A DNA stretch of 64,000 nt from Todiramphus chloris collaris (GCA_025345505.1 JANVCC010000030.1:5714544-5778543); one strand, 5' to 3'. Shown: positions 1-11,680, counted from the stretch's first letter. Notes: generated from the sequence alone by a model not told the origin. A program made the numbers and translations.

Positions 1-74
1 CCTACTCAGCCACTGAGGTTTCTACTCCACAGAAGTGAGAGCTGGAGAAGACCACACAGGTGGCATGAGACACT

Positions 75-500
75 TCATAGTTTGTGTTGGAAGGCACCTT
101 TCAGGGTCATCTAGTCCAACCCCTCTGAAGGGAGCAGGGACATCTGCAACTAGAGCAGGTTGCTCAGAGCCCCAGCCAACCTCACCTGGAATGTTTCTAG
201 GGATGGGGCATTGACCATCTCTCTGGGAAACCTGGGCCAGGGTCTCAACACCCTCCACATCAAAAATTTCCTCCTCCTCTCCAGTCTATATCTCCTATGT
301 TTTAGTTTCAAATCACCCCTTGTCCTGTCACAACAGGCCCTGCTAAAAATGTTGTTCTCATCTTTCTGACAGGCCCCTTCAAGTATTGATAGGCTGCAAC
401 AAGGTCTCCCCAGAGCCTTCTTTTCTCCAGGCTGAACAACCTCAACACTCTCAGACTGTTTTCAGGTGCTCCAGCCCTCCGATGATTTTAGTGGCCCTTG
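75..500 (-). mobile_element. CR1 LINE, 5'-truncated 3' part
   Basis: The minus strand carries the 3' part of a CR1 non-LTR retrotransposon. On the plus strand it begins with the inverted CR1 tail (ggaaggcacctttcagg, then tctagtccaaccc) and runs through the 3' untranslated region into the end of the reverse-transcriptase frame, where the inverted 'cttctccaggctgaacaac' segment corresponds to the LFSLEKR part of the C-terminus. It ends near gtggccctt; beyond that the match to CR1 stops. The perfect terminal ATTCTATG repeats are worn to 'ttcatag'. Frames in the element are broken, so it is a dead copy. Its first 147 bases are almost identical to the copy starting at 2773, whereas its second half resembles the copy at 7782 on the other strand. 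Identity as CR1 is secure; the exact subfamily is not assigned. Confidence 0.93.
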
Positions 501-2334
501 TTAAGGGGGTCTCTGCTGCACAGAGGCTCTCATGGAGAGATAAGCCCTCCCAAAGCAGGGCCACATATTGATACACACCAGGTGGGAAAGGCAGGAAAGC
601 ACGAATCCTTCCCATAAAGCACTATTTATATATTTACACTTTTTTCTTTTTTTAAGGGTTCTTCATTTTTCAGTTGTGCCATGAGCTGCTACATGATTGA
701 TGAGGCTCAGGAGGCTGTTACAAACACTCAGGGAGCAAGCTATGTCTTCATTTTAGACTTTAATAGCTTAAATGCCAAGGTCCTTAAACAGATTTGGCTT
801 TTTTTAAACCTAACAGCACCTCAGGAACAACCAACCAAAACAATTGAATCAACAGCATAAGAAATGGAACCGAGTTTAGACAGCAGGATATACAGATAGA
901 CATGCTCATCACTCATATCCTAAGACTGGCATTGAAGAGGATGTCCTACAACACAGCCAGTGCCTAAGGACGGAAGAGTAACTGATTCCTTTAATTACAA
1001 GCACTCTAAAATTATTTTTTTTATATATATATAAAATATCCATTTATATATATCTGTCCATACCTTGTCAAAGATTTGTTCTCAGAAAGGCACTCATTAG
1101 TATTTAGAAATAGATTATTTCCATCTGTAATGTTGGCCTTAAAATTGATCAAGGGAGGACACAAAAAAAAAAAAAATCTAAATTTTATTTTGATGTAAAA
1201 AGGCCTTCGAAGCTCATATACAAAAGCTATAAAAATCCCTAATTAAAACCCCAGAGACTCCAGAAAACTCTAAAAAGCACTTATCTTCTCAGAAGGTATC
1301 TCTTTGTTCCCAGTATATCTGTGCTCGTAAACTGAAAATAGGTGAACACGTTTTCAGCTGTATAAATTATTGTCTCATATCCCACACAATATGGACAGAT
1401 ATATCTCGTTACAAGGGTATTTCTTTCCAAATTTATGAAGTATTTCCTGGCTTTTGAAAGACATTTTAAATGTTATTTACAAACATAAATATCTCTGGAT
1501 ATCTAGTGGTGGCAAAATGTGTTGATATATTTCCCACCTGTGTACTTCACTTTCTTCAAAACCCAATTAGTTGTAAATTCAAGACATAAAGATACAGGTA
1601 AGAAAAGCAAAGGAAAAAAAGAAAAAAAAAAAAAAAGAAAGGCTTTAAACAAAGGAAAAAGGCATAGCTTCTTACTTTCTACGATACTAATCTCTCTCTA
1701 CATCATAAAGACTTTTGAACTACATTTCTATGGATGCTGGTGGGAAGTCACTTTATTTCTCTTGTGTATTAAAGTGAATAATTTATCTTCCAGGAAGGAG
1801 AAAAAAAAAAAAAAGAGAGAGAAGAGTTCATATGCAAATATGTTTTCCAAAGAACATTATACTGAAATTCAGATTTGTAAATAAGGTAAATGTTGTGTAG
1901 CATGCAGTCAACAGCATGTGTCAAAGCAAAACGCAGAATAACATGTTCCAAATGATCATTACATTATTTCCATTTCGCCTTTGCTGGGATGGTACGACAC
2001 TGAAATTAGGTGTTTTTCCCAAATATGTGTATTTTGCTATTATTTAATCTACTGGCACTTCAAGCTATACCAATTTCATCTTCTTTTGGTTTCTTCAGAA
2101 TTTTAGAGACAAAATTTAATGCATTTATGTATGCAAGATGCTGCTTGTTTCCCTTTGCCTAGGTTCCTTCAAAGGCCACAGATGTTAGCTTAAATAGGAA
2201 GCAAAAATATGATTTAATTCAGACATTTGTGTATCACTTTTAAATTTTATTTTGGGAGGCTCGTTCACATAGAAATGCTGCTTTTGGCAACTCACCTCCA
2301 CCCCTGGAAGTTTACAAGATTCAACGAGACAAGG
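501..2334. other. CR1-free AT-rich stretch
   Basis: No gene or mobile element is recognised here. There is an AT-rich alternating patch near 1012-1060, and A-rich tracts near 1163-1176, 1614-1636 and 1801-1814, the last running into a purine-only stretch of GA repeats. A 121-codon plus-strand frame (1519-1884) exists only because lysine codons fill the A tracts; it shows no domain and is not called as a gene. Confidence 0.6.
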
Positions 2335-2432
2335 GCAGAGCTGACCTGCTCTAGTGATGGTTCAAGCAGCAGGATGAGGTGGTTGACTCAGAGGTCTCTT
2401 TCAATCAGCACTTCTATAATCTGTCTTAAATT
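2335..2432 (+). mobile_element. Possible old CR1 3' tail
   Basis: The stretch reads like a worn CR1 3' end: gacctgctctag, later ggttgactcagaggtctc, then tttcaatcagcac and a tail ttctataatctgt. This order matches a CR1 tail class in which ctgctctag precedes a ttggactagatgacct-like segment and a ttctgtgattctgt terminus. Several bases differ, so it would be much older than the other copies. It could also be coincidence; a repeat-library search would decide. Confidence 0.35.
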
Positions 2433-2760
2433 AGGTAATTGCAATGTGATTACCACTAAACACTAAAAACCTTGTCTTTGTACTGTAGAATGGCATTTTT
2501 TACCTCCACAATGAAAAGGATGATCCAGTCCCTACCAACCAAAATTCTGGGAATTCTGAGAGGGTTTTTGGAAGTTAGATATCATCAACAGCATTTTACA
2601 TCAGAGCCTGTCTCCATAAGAAGCACTTGGTGTGTTACTGAGCTCAAGCCATTTCTCCATGCCTCATGCACAGGGTGTCCCATTCCTAAACTGGGGAGCT
2701 GCATTGCACACAAACTGGTCTGCAGGTGGGAGTGGGAGGTTTGGGTTACAGAAACTAGTT

Positions 2761-2963
2761 ATCACAGAATGGTTTGTGTTGGAAGGCACCTTTCAGGGTC
2801 ATCTAGTCCAACCCCTCTGAAGGGAGCAGGGACATCTGCAACTAGAACAGGTTGCTCAGAGCCCCAGCCAACCTCACCTGGAATGTTTCTAGGGATGGGG
2901 CATTGACCATCTCTCTGGGCAACCTGGGCCCCAGGGTCTCACCACCCTCAGCATAATAATTTC
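2761..2963 (-). mobile_element. CR1 LINE, short 3' fragment
   Basis: This is an inverted CR1 3' end beginning with atcacagaatggtttg and containing the standard tctagtccaaccc and ttgctcagagccc blocks. It stops after about 200 bases, shortly past the inverted ggtctcaccaccctca segment, so it is 5'-truncated within the last coding part. Positions 2773-2919 match 81-227 at all but one base. After 2919 the two copies diverge quickly. It contains no intact frame of its own. Confidence 0.93.
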
Positions 2964-4095
2964 TTCTTTTGTTTAGACTAGCAAATCATTAATAAAAACC
3001 TTACAACACCACAGAGCTAATGCTGATCAATGGTTTGCCTAATTTCCTAACTGCAGACTGGCTACATTTATACTTCTGGACTTGAAAAAAAAGGTCAGGT
3101 TAAGATACGTGTTGACTATGTAATATTATTTCAGCATTCCCCTTGATAATATCTGCTGGAACTGTTTGTTCAGAGAGAAGCCATAATAAATATACAGGAG
3201 CAGGTCTGAGGTGAATATGCAATTGCTGATATACGTGAGGCAGAATTTTAAATACTGGTACAGCTGGGGGCCGGTGTCCTTGCAGTATTTCCTGTAGCTA
3301 CATCAGAGTCCAATACATAGGACTTTATAAAGGGTAACTGAGAGCAATGTCTTCAAGGAACCAAAGACGGTGAGATTGGGTACAAACAACAGATCAAGTT
3401 CAAAATAGGTAAGTCAAAACTAATTCAAAAGTCCAGAAAGTGAGAAAAGTACTGCTGAAACCAAGAGGTAAACTTGATTAAATGCTGAAAATCCATCCTG
3501 TCCTTCACATGCAATTATATAGGTATGAAATTTTCATATTTATGCATATTTAACTTTTTAAACTATAAATTATGGGCAGGGCCTGAATCCTCATTCTTTG
3601 AATTAGTTTTTCACCTAAAATTGAAAATTACTATTTTGATTAATAAATAATATGAAAGTTCATTTTTAACTCCTGTTTCCCGTTGGATAAAGGTACTCTT
3701 ACTAATATTGCTTCTGCCACCACAGGAGACTGTAACATTTACATCACTGAAGAAGTGAGAGAGTTACCAGGATTGTTAAGTGCTTCACTTCAGCCAAATT
3801 ATGAATTGTCCAGAACTTACTGTTATTTTACATGAAAATTTAAATTAAGTGAGCCATGTAGTGTTTAAGATGCACAAAATCCAATTTTACACTTGTCTTA
3901 ATCACTGCAAATCAGTTCATCACACGTACAAACTGCCATCTGCTCATTCATTTATCAAATTGCCTGACATAAACTCATTTTGCTCCTTAGGTACCAATAC
4001 AGAGCACTGTGCAAGAGACTCACCCATAACTCCATCAGCATGCAATCCTTTTCCAGATAAACCAAACACTGCAGATGTACTGGGATGGTCTCGGG
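2964..4095. other. Unique AT-rich DNA
   Basis: I see no gene, transposon or long repeat. A 118-codon plus-strand frame (3849-4205) starts here and runs out of frame into the CR1 copy beginning at about 4096; it is a chance frame. Confidence 0.6.
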
Positions 4096-4700
4096 TATCA
4101 CAGATGACACCAAGTTGGGTGGGAGTGTTGATCTGTTTGAGGGTAGAAAGGCTCTACAGACAGATCTGGACAGGCAGGGTCAATGCACTGAAGCCAGTGG
4201 GATGAGGTTCAACAAGGACAAGTGGTGGGTCCTGCACTTGGGTCACAACAATCCTCTGCAACACTCCAGGCTTGCGGCAGAGCTGCTGGACACTGCCCTG
4301 CAGAAAAGGACCAGGCAATGCTGTTCAACAGCCGGCTGGAGATGAGCCTGCATATGCGCAGGTGGCCAAGAAGGCCACCAGCATCCTGGCTTGGATCAGC
4401 ACTGGTGAAGCCAGCAGGACTAGGGCAGAGACTGACCCCCGGACTGGGCACTGGGGAGGCTGCCACTCGAATCCTGGGTTCAGTTTTGGGACATTCACTC
4501 CAAGAAGGGCAATGAAGGGCCGAAGTGCATCCAGAGAAGGGCAATGAAGCTGGGGAAGGGTCTAGAGAACAAGTCTGGTGAGGAGCGGCTGAGGGACCTG
4601 TAGTTGTTGCGCCTAGAGAAAAGGAGGCTTAGGAGAGACCTTCTCACTCAACAACTCCCTGAAAGGAGGCTGAAGTGAAGTGGGAGTCAGTCTCTCAATG
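4096..4700 (+). mobile_element. CR1 LINE, RT-region fragment lacking its 3' end
   Basis: This plus-strand piece covers the C-terminal half of the CR1 reverse transcriptase. The translation shows 'DDTKLGG' just after the start, followed by 'LQTDLDRQ', 'MRFNKDKWWVLHLGHNN' and, after frame changes, the segment encoded by gaggagcggctgaggga and aaaaggaggcttagg. At least two frameshifts break it. It starts abruptly at the catalytic-motif region, as expected for 5' truncation, but it also stops near gtgggagtcagtctct without the CR1 3' untranslated tail. A loss of the 3' end is not produced by target-primed reverse transcription and needs a later deletion or rearrangement. A lone CR1 tail on the same strand lies 845 bases downstream. 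Confidence 0.93.
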
Positions 4701-5544
4701 GGAAAGCTCTATCAGAGCTACCTATCAATTTTAAAATGGTAACAGATCCCAATTCTATTAATCAGAAATTTTTAAAATAACAAAAACAAACACCAAAAAA
4801 ATAACCCTGTTTTACTGTAACATGAACTTCTTTACACATGATATTTCTGTAGCAGAGGAAAGAAAAGGAAAGTAACAGGCTATTCTATCTTCTCTATATC
4901 CTTTGTTACCACATATTAAGACCTAAGGGTCACTAATCTTCTTATAACATCACTGTTCATTTTAAGCATATCCAGACAACCCAAATTAAGCCCTGACCAG
5001 CAAAATTAAGAAGGAAAACTCTGTGGGTTTTTTTTGTTTTTTTTTTTAAATCGAGTGTCTGCATACTGTAATAAGTTCATGTCTGTATTTTAATTTTGTA
5101 AAAAGATTTTACCTCTATCAGTCTTGCTGATGAATAAGTGCTATCCAGTTACTCTTCTGAGGATGTACATCTCTGCATCCATGCTAATTCAGTTTCCTAA
5201 AATAATACTATGATTAAGCTTTCCCTTCTTTTTTTTTTTTTTCCACTCAGTCTTCTTTGGATACTGGGTACCAAAATAAATAATTGACTAAAATGGGATA
5301 CCAGCTCATAATTACCAAATTTACCCCTACGTTAATATTTGTCAGTGTTAAACTCATCTCAAGTCCTGTTATTGTTGGACAATAGTTTCTAGTACATTCC
5401 CCAGTTCAGTGTTACTTCCTGGCGCAAGATACACACTGTTTTCAGAGGTTTAAAAAATGAAAAATGTGAGGACAAAAATACATTAATGACTGTAGCCGCT
5501 GGAATAGCTGTATATTGATATAGCCATTCAAATCAAATTCAAAT
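4701..5544. other. AT-rich spacer between a CR1 body and a CR1 tail
   Basis: No gene is seen. The stretch holds short T runs (about 5031-5048 and 5230-5243) and otherwise looks like unique DNA. It separates the 3'-less CR1 body at 4096-4700 from the tail-only copy at 5545. Confidence 0.55.
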
Positions 5545-5618
5545 GCAGTGCTGTGTTAACAGTTGGACTCAATGATCTTGAAGGTCTTTCCCAACCAAAA
5601 CAATTCTATGATTTTATG
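5545..5618 (+). mobile_element. CR1 LINE 3' tail, 74 bases
   Basis: Only the last part of a CR1 remains: gtgttaacagttggactc, aatgatcttgaaggtctt and the terminal ttctatgattttatg. This tail belongs to the ttaacagttgga class. It is either an extremely 5'-truncated insertion or the detached end of the CR1 at 4096-4700. Confidence 0.88.
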
Positions 5619-6770
5619 AAATGATTTTACCAAAAAGATGTCTAAAGCTAAAAATATAGATGTGCAGTCTCTACAAGCAGCTGCTAAAGGGCACTGTCAA
5701 CTTCAATCAGCCCCAAATATAGCTACAAGGTTCACAAATCCACAACAAATTTCACTGGAGTTGTGCAACCAAACCTCTACTATTTGCTCTCCAAGACAGA
5801 TAACAACTGTGCTAAAGGAGTTTTCCTGCTAGACTAGAAAATAGATTGAAATTAAGCAATTTACCAAAAGAAAAAGGAGATGCAGAAGGTTAAAACACAA
5901 AATACCAACTACAGCATGGGTCAGATAACCCAGAAATATTATTTATACCAGTGCTTTTAGGTACTTGGGTATGGCCAGTACAGAATTACCTCTGCTTTGA
6001 TTATACTACTTAAATACTACAGCCCTTGTTGAAAACATTCTGAACACCTGTAAATAGGGTTTTTCTATGTAAACAGATAAATGAATAAAAAAAAAAGAAA
6101 GCAGCAAGGTCATAATGTTGGGGCACATCTCTGCAATGGCCCTTTTTTTGATGACTTGGGCTTTTTTTTTGGACTCAAAATTCTGTCTTTCAAATCTTTA
6201 CAGAAGGCATTTTATCAGGCAACAGAACAACAGCAACTGATCTGTTCACTACTTCAGGAACATTTTTCAGAACATATTTTCCAGAAGGTTAACTCAGTAG
6301 AAGCTACCTGGACTTTTTAATTTAGTAATGAGTAATTCTAGTATATGCATGTGAACCACACATACGTGAGAAGTAAAGAAAAGAAGAAATTCTCCCTCAG
6401 CTATTATAAAAGCCTTAACAAAAGAAGATAATTGATGCTACATCTCATATGGAAATGACTTAATGGGCATAATGAATTTAATTTGTAAACATTGAAATTC
6501 TAAACATATTCTCACAGCTAAAAAACACTCGACCTGTCCAGATGATTTTCCACCCAGTAACAAACTCAAATCCAGAGATTCTCTCTCCCAGGAACCCCAT
6601 TAATACCCTGCTGAAACAAATCTGAATTTAATTCCAGCTCGGTAGGTAACAATGCTGTCTGCCTTCCTCTTTACTGCTACGCTATAAAACCCCAGGAATT
6701 AGATTTAGGACTAGCCACCTGCTTTCACAACAGACTGCCAAAACCTGAAAGTATTCTCTTTTCTTTTTTA

Positions 6771-6775
<5 letters not shown>

Positions 6776-6806
<31 letters not shown>
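6776..6806. repeat. T31 homopolymer
   Basis: A run of 31 T is interrupted by nothing and is followed by aggcttatt. Read on the minus strand it is an A31 tract, but I see no retrotransposed body next to it. Length is likely to vary between individuals and sequencing runs. Confidence 0.95.
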
Positions 6807-6808
<2 letters not shown>

Positions 6809-6944
6809 GCTTATTATTGTTGCAGATATAATTTCATGAAGCTTTGTTGCTTTGCTGGTAGGCAAAGAATAGTAATAAGCAAAACTCTCTCTATATTTTT
6901 TTTTCAACCATATGATAATACTCAATTCACACACACGCCCCAAT

Positions 6945-6973
6945 CCCCCCCCCCCCCCCCCAAAAAAAAAAAA
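6945..6973. repeat. C17A12 homopolymer junction
   Basis: Seventeen C are followed directly by twelve A. The minus strand therefore carries T12G17. It lies about 140 bases after the T31 tract and follows a short CA-rich stretch (ttcacacacacgcccc). Confidence 0.95.
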
Positions 6974-7781
6974 GCGCCCCACTTTGCTATTTATCACTCC
7001 CATATTATTTAGTCAGTGAAGACAAAATGTGCTAAGAATGAACAAGGATGCCCTAAATTTTTAGTCTGATTAGCAAGTGAGGAAGCAATGCAGACCAGAC
7101 ACAGAAATTAGAGAGGGCACTTGCTTTGCTCCTACTTATTCCATAGGTTCCTCTGCCACATTTGGTGCTGTCTTATCAAACCCTCCCACTCTCTATGGTT
7201 CTCTGCTTGTGCTGTTACCATTTTATCACCATGCTACCCTTAACACACACCCAAAGAAGTGGGTCAAAGTCATTCCAGTTGTGCTGAGGGTAGCTTCTGT
7301 TAAATGACAGATAAACAATGCTGTAATTAGCCCAGAAAGGAGAATTTTAGCATGAAAGAAAGCTGTTAGGTGAAAACTGAAATCCAACCCCTTAAATATT
7401 ACAGTTTTACTGCACTTTACCACCAGTGTCAAATTAAATTTTCTTTGGAAACTTCTATAAATCTGAATCACTTCTGTTACACCTCTCTCTTAACTAATAT
7501 CACAAAATAATAATAAAGTGTGCAAGCAGGAAAGTTGATGAGATTAGAGGCATATTCTAACATTTCAAATGTAGCAACAGAAAGCATTGGCACGTCTGTT
7601 TACTGTTTAAAGCACAATCTTTAACATAAGTACCAAGTCTTTTGGTGACCAACTCTGCAGTGCTATAAAGTTGCTGAGCAGGAAACCTACAAAAGAAAAT
7701 ACTGATGATATTCAGAAGTAGTCAAAGCTAAACTCATGGTAAGCAGAAGTATCATCAGAAGTACAACATTGTACAACATGT

Positions 7782-8178
7782 CTGAAAGAACTGGGGTGGT
7801 GTCATCTTGGAAAAGAGAAGGATTCAGGGAGACCTTATTGCAGCCTTTCAGTATTTCAAGGGGCCTGTCAGAAAGATGGGAATAAAATTTTTAGCAGGGC
7901 CTGTTGTGACAGGACAAGGGGTGATGGTTTGAAACTAAAACAGAGGAGATATAGACTGGAGAGGAGGAGGAAATTTTTGATGTGGAGGGCGGTGAGACCC
8001 TGGCCCAGGTCGCCCAGAGAGATGGTCAATGCCCCACCTCTGGAACCATTCCAGGTGAGGTTGGCCAGGGCTCTGAGCAACCTGGTCTAGTTGCAGATGT
8101 CCTTGCTCCCTGCAGAGGGGTTGGACTAGATGACCTTTAGAGGTCCCTTCAGACCCAAACCACTCCATGATTCTCTGG
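7782..8178 (+). mobile_element. CR1 LINE, 5'-truncated, complete 3' end
   Basis: The plus-strand copy starts in the RT C-terminus (ctgaaagaactggggtgg, then cttggaaaagagaagg) and runs to a recognisable terminus, ccaaaccactccatgattct. It contains acaggacaaggggtgatgg and gttggactagatgaccttt, the tail class that carries 'ctagttgcagatgtcc'. Frames are interrupted. Its 5' half matches the distal half of the 75-500 copy well. The frame on the opposite strand (7868-8080) is only the antisense shadow of the element. Confidence 0.93.
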
Positions 8179-8975
8179 TTTTCAAGCACTGAAAGAGCAT
8201 TAACACATGAATATGAAAGACAGAAGTTTTACAAAATAATTATGATTCATTTTGTAGAACAGCATAGAGTCAACCTTGACTTAATCTCTATTCCAAATCA
8301 TATTCAATTACAACTATGTGCTGTGAGAAAGAGAAAAAAAACACAAAACAAACAAACAAAAAACCCCAGTATGTAAAAGACCTGAGAGTGAAGAGAGACA
8401 CAAGCACTACTAAACAGCAATGAAAAAAAACTCCACAGAGTATGGTAAGTATCCCAGAAAAATGAACCACTAAATTCGCTTCAAGGTATTCAAATCTTTG
8501 TCCTCAAAACACAGACCAAAGCAATAGCAACAGAGCCAAGCTCCATTTGAGATCTGGTTCTTTCAGAAATCATCCTGCTGAACAGAGATGTTTGTTATCT
8601 TTGGCTGCCCCACTTCCTCAGACCCATTAATCCCCGAGTATCTCAAACATTCATCTCAGCCCAGGCATCTAAGCATAGTCTCTGGCCACTGAAAAGCAGT
8701 CCCCAGGTGCTCATCTCCTCTCAGTAGCTAAGCTCTGAAGCCAAAAAGCTTACAGATTTGCTTTGGTGAACTGTTCTGTCTCACAACATCATTTTGCTGT
8801 CCAGTACATGCTTAGATTGCTCACATGGAAGCAATGAGGAACAAATCCTCATAGCAGCCAAATCTAGGTTGCTTGGCAAAAACTATAAAGAAAGAAAAAA
8901 TACCAGTACTGCTTTCTCCTACTTCATTTAAAGGTGCTTGTATGTGCATCAACCTTACCACAGAGATGACCTTAT
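8179..8975. other. Unique DNA with an A/CAAA-rich patch
   Basis: Apart from a short CAAA-rich stretch at about 8332-8366, nothing recognisable is present. Confidence 0.6.
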
Positions 8976-9060
8976 CTCTGCTCACTGCAGGGGGGTTGCA
9001 CCAGATGACCTTGAAAGGTCCCTTCCCATCCAAACCAGTCTATGATTCTACAATTCTATG
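8976..9060 (+). mobile_element. CR1 LINE 3' tail, 85 bases
   Basis: The segment contains ctgcaggggggttgcacc, agatgaccttgaaaggtc and a terminus with three imperfect octamers ending in caattctatg. This is a very short CR1 insertion on the plus strand of the 'ctgcagggggttgga' tail class. Confidence 0.88.
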
Positions 9061-11210
9061 ACTGACTGCTCTGCACATCTCAACTGTGATCCCCAGACAA
9101 ACATTTATTAGAAGTTGAACCCCAGTATGCCAAAGACTTTTTCCTTGCAGTCTGGGTAATGAAATAAATTCATTTAAAAATAAATTAGCCAGTCTGTGGT
9201 GAATCCTCACAGCATTCAAACACATACTAAGTGCAGCTCATTGAACTCTCTTTCAGGAAAAAAAAAATTATACCTTATTATTTCAGGAAGACACAACGAT
9301 AGGAACAGCAATATCAACACCAACTTTCCAGTCTAACAGCACAGATTTCTCTACTCCATCACCTCAATCTAAAATATTCAGTAACTTTTGTCAGATTATA
9401 TGAAGACTTCTAAAACAACCTTTTGCAGAGGGAGATAAAGGTACTTTTCTACTCAAGGGAAGCAGATAGCCACTGGCCTGAATTCGATGTCCAGTTTCCC
9501 TTTACTCCCTCTATTTTTAATTGAACTAAAGGAAGGCTGTAAAACGTTGACTACAAAACAGCAGACAACATGGTTTGGCTTAGCTGTGAAATTCTTTCAA
9601 CATTTTCTACTCCACTGAAAAGCTGTGATTCTATCATGGCTACCTCCACCATGATTTCTACTGAATTCAAGTTTGGCTCAGAATCACACGTCCTCTTGCA
9701 GGCAGGAAGAATTCATGCAAAGAAAACGGAAATGATAATTGAGAGTTTTTGAATAAATGCCATATTTGTCCTAGTCAATACCCCTCTGTGGTCCCAAATC
9801 TGTTTGTCAGAAGGAAGGATTATTTCCTGAATGTTTAGATGGAGCTGAATGAGAACGCTTGCACAGGCACATACCCAGAGAATCAACCCCTCACCAGGAA
9901 TTGTTTTCTCTTTATTACAGGCTCTGCAGAGTCAAAATTTGATTCTAAAAAATGCTCCTCACTAAACCCGCATTCCCACTGCATGACCAAAACGTAAATC
10001 TATGCAAAACCTCTTTTCAAAGCTCCCTGAATGGCAAACACTACTCTACAAAATGTTCTGTGAATTTACATTAATCCTGTTACAGTCTGTGGCATAGGGG
10101 GGAGAAGTGCACATGTTGTCTCACTGCAATGTAAACAACAGAATATGGGATGAGGTTCATCATTCCAAGAGAATGCTCAGATAGTATATCAAAGTAGCCC
10201 ACATAATTTTACTGGTTCCAAAATTGAAGGGGATACTATGACATATCTTGTTCAGCTTCCTTAACTCCCATCCACCAGACCTTATTTGACCTATTTACTA
10301 AGTTCTGTAATTTTTAAGAATCAGGATCCAGGTACACCTGCTCCATGAAGCCTCCCAGTATCTAACATTCCAGGTCTAACTCTTCTCATTTTGAGTTTAT
10401 CAGTTCAGAGAATAAAGTAAAATATGATGCCAAAACACAATCACTGTCTTTTTTACAGCGTCTATCACATTTTTGTGATGGAGAATTTAAATCAGTGCTG
10501 TCTATCGCTAGCAAGGTGCCAGCAACCTCAGGAAAAATGGAAAAGGAAATAAAAATAAAATGTAGCTGCCAAAATGAAGTCACTATCTGAATCTGGTCTT
10601 GTATTGGTTTCAATGTGTTTCTCTTTATGCTTGCAATGATTCATACTGGTGGAGGTATAGACTGCTGCCAAAAGCTGCTGGCTGCTAAGTAGTTTGAGTA
10701 CTTTCTTAGGTTGTTCCTGGGATATATTTGAAAGTAAGTTGACCATCATCTTTTGTTTTTAACTTGCATTTAAAAACAGCAGGGCAAGAGAGGTGATGTT
10801 TCACTCTCTATAAACCAAATCCTGAACAAACCATGAACTGCTTTTCAACAAAGTTGGAGAAAGCCTGATACAGTTAAAAGATGAGAGAAGCAGGGACTTG
10901 AAATGATCCATGGGGTTCGCATCATTGTCTGCAAGCCCTTTGGCAGACTGGTTACTGCCCATCACCATGCCGGTGCCTTTGGGGTGACCAGCCTTGGCAC
11001 CCAGAAGCAGAGAGATGTTGTTACTCCTGCTCTATCATCGTTTTCCTCTCCATCCTTGGCATAGTCACAGCACTGTCCCTCTCATCACATACTGAAAGAA
11101 ATCACTATCTTCATGCTGGACTGACACAGAAAGATAAAGAAATCCAGGCCCCTTCTCTTCTCCATGCAGAAGAAAAAGACATGCTTACAGAGGTGTCTTA
11201 TATGAAGAAA
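9061..11210. other. Unique DNA with a GC-richer patch near 10.9-11.06 kb
   Basis: No transposon or known gene is recognised. Around 10900-11060 the base composition is richer in GC than its surroundings and frames are open on both strands, but without a motif I know. The rest is AT-rich and featureless. Confidence 0.55.
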
Positions 11211-11680
11211 CATAGAATCAGAGAATTTTATTGCTTGGAAAAGACCTTTAAGATCAAGTCCAACCATTAACCCAGCACTGTCAGCTCACCACTAAACCAT
11301 GACCCTCAGCACCACATCTCCATGGCTTTGAAACCCCTCCAGGGATGAGGACTCCACCACTGCCCTGGGCAGCCTGGGCCAGGCCTGGACAACCCTTCTG
11401 GGGGAAGAAATTTTTCCTAATATCCAACCTAAACCTTCCCTGGTGCAACTTGAGGCCATTTCCTCTTGTCCCATCACTTATTCCTTGGGAGCAGAGACTG
11501 ACCCCCAGCTGGCTCCAACCTCCTTTCAGGGAGTTGTAGAGAGACAGAAGGTCTCCCCTGAGCTTCCCTTTCTTCAGGCAGAACAACCCCAGTTCCCTCA
11601 GCTCCTCCTCACCAGAGTTGTGCTCTAGACCCTTCATTGGCTGCATTGTCTTGCTTTGGTTATGCTTTTTAATAAAACAA
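11211..11680 (-). mobile_element. CR1 LINE, 3' part with atypical 5' segment
   Basis: The inverted 3' end begins with catagaatcagagaatt and runs through aagacctttaagatcaag and ccatttcctcttgtcc to ctctagacccttcattgg. The minus-strand translation keeps long open stretches of the RT C-terminus: '[18 protein letters not shown]', '[15 protein letters not shown]' and '[15 protein letters not shown]', then a frameshift. Upstream of KGLEH the element reads '[14 protein letters not shown]' instead of the usual ERVQRRATK-like segment. The same unusual segment and end point occur in the copy at 36241-36720. The copy at 61374-61600 belongs to the same subfamily by its cccccagaagggctgtcc segment. Confidence 0.93.

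Larger units (their letters stand above)
5619..7781. other. Unique DNA with homopolymer tracts
   Basis: No gene or transposon is recognised. The notable content is a T31 run and a C17A12 junction, listed separately. Open frames at 5638-5832 and 6081-6320 are short and featureless, and the minus-strand frame 6725-7003 is made of the homopolymers (poly-Lys and poly-Gly codons). Confidence 0.6.

Noticed and set aside
4085..4547. Overlapping frames at 4.1-4.5 kb as coding genes
   Set aside because: They translate the CR1 reverse-transcriptase region (DDTKLGG motif) in several frames, broken by frameshifts.
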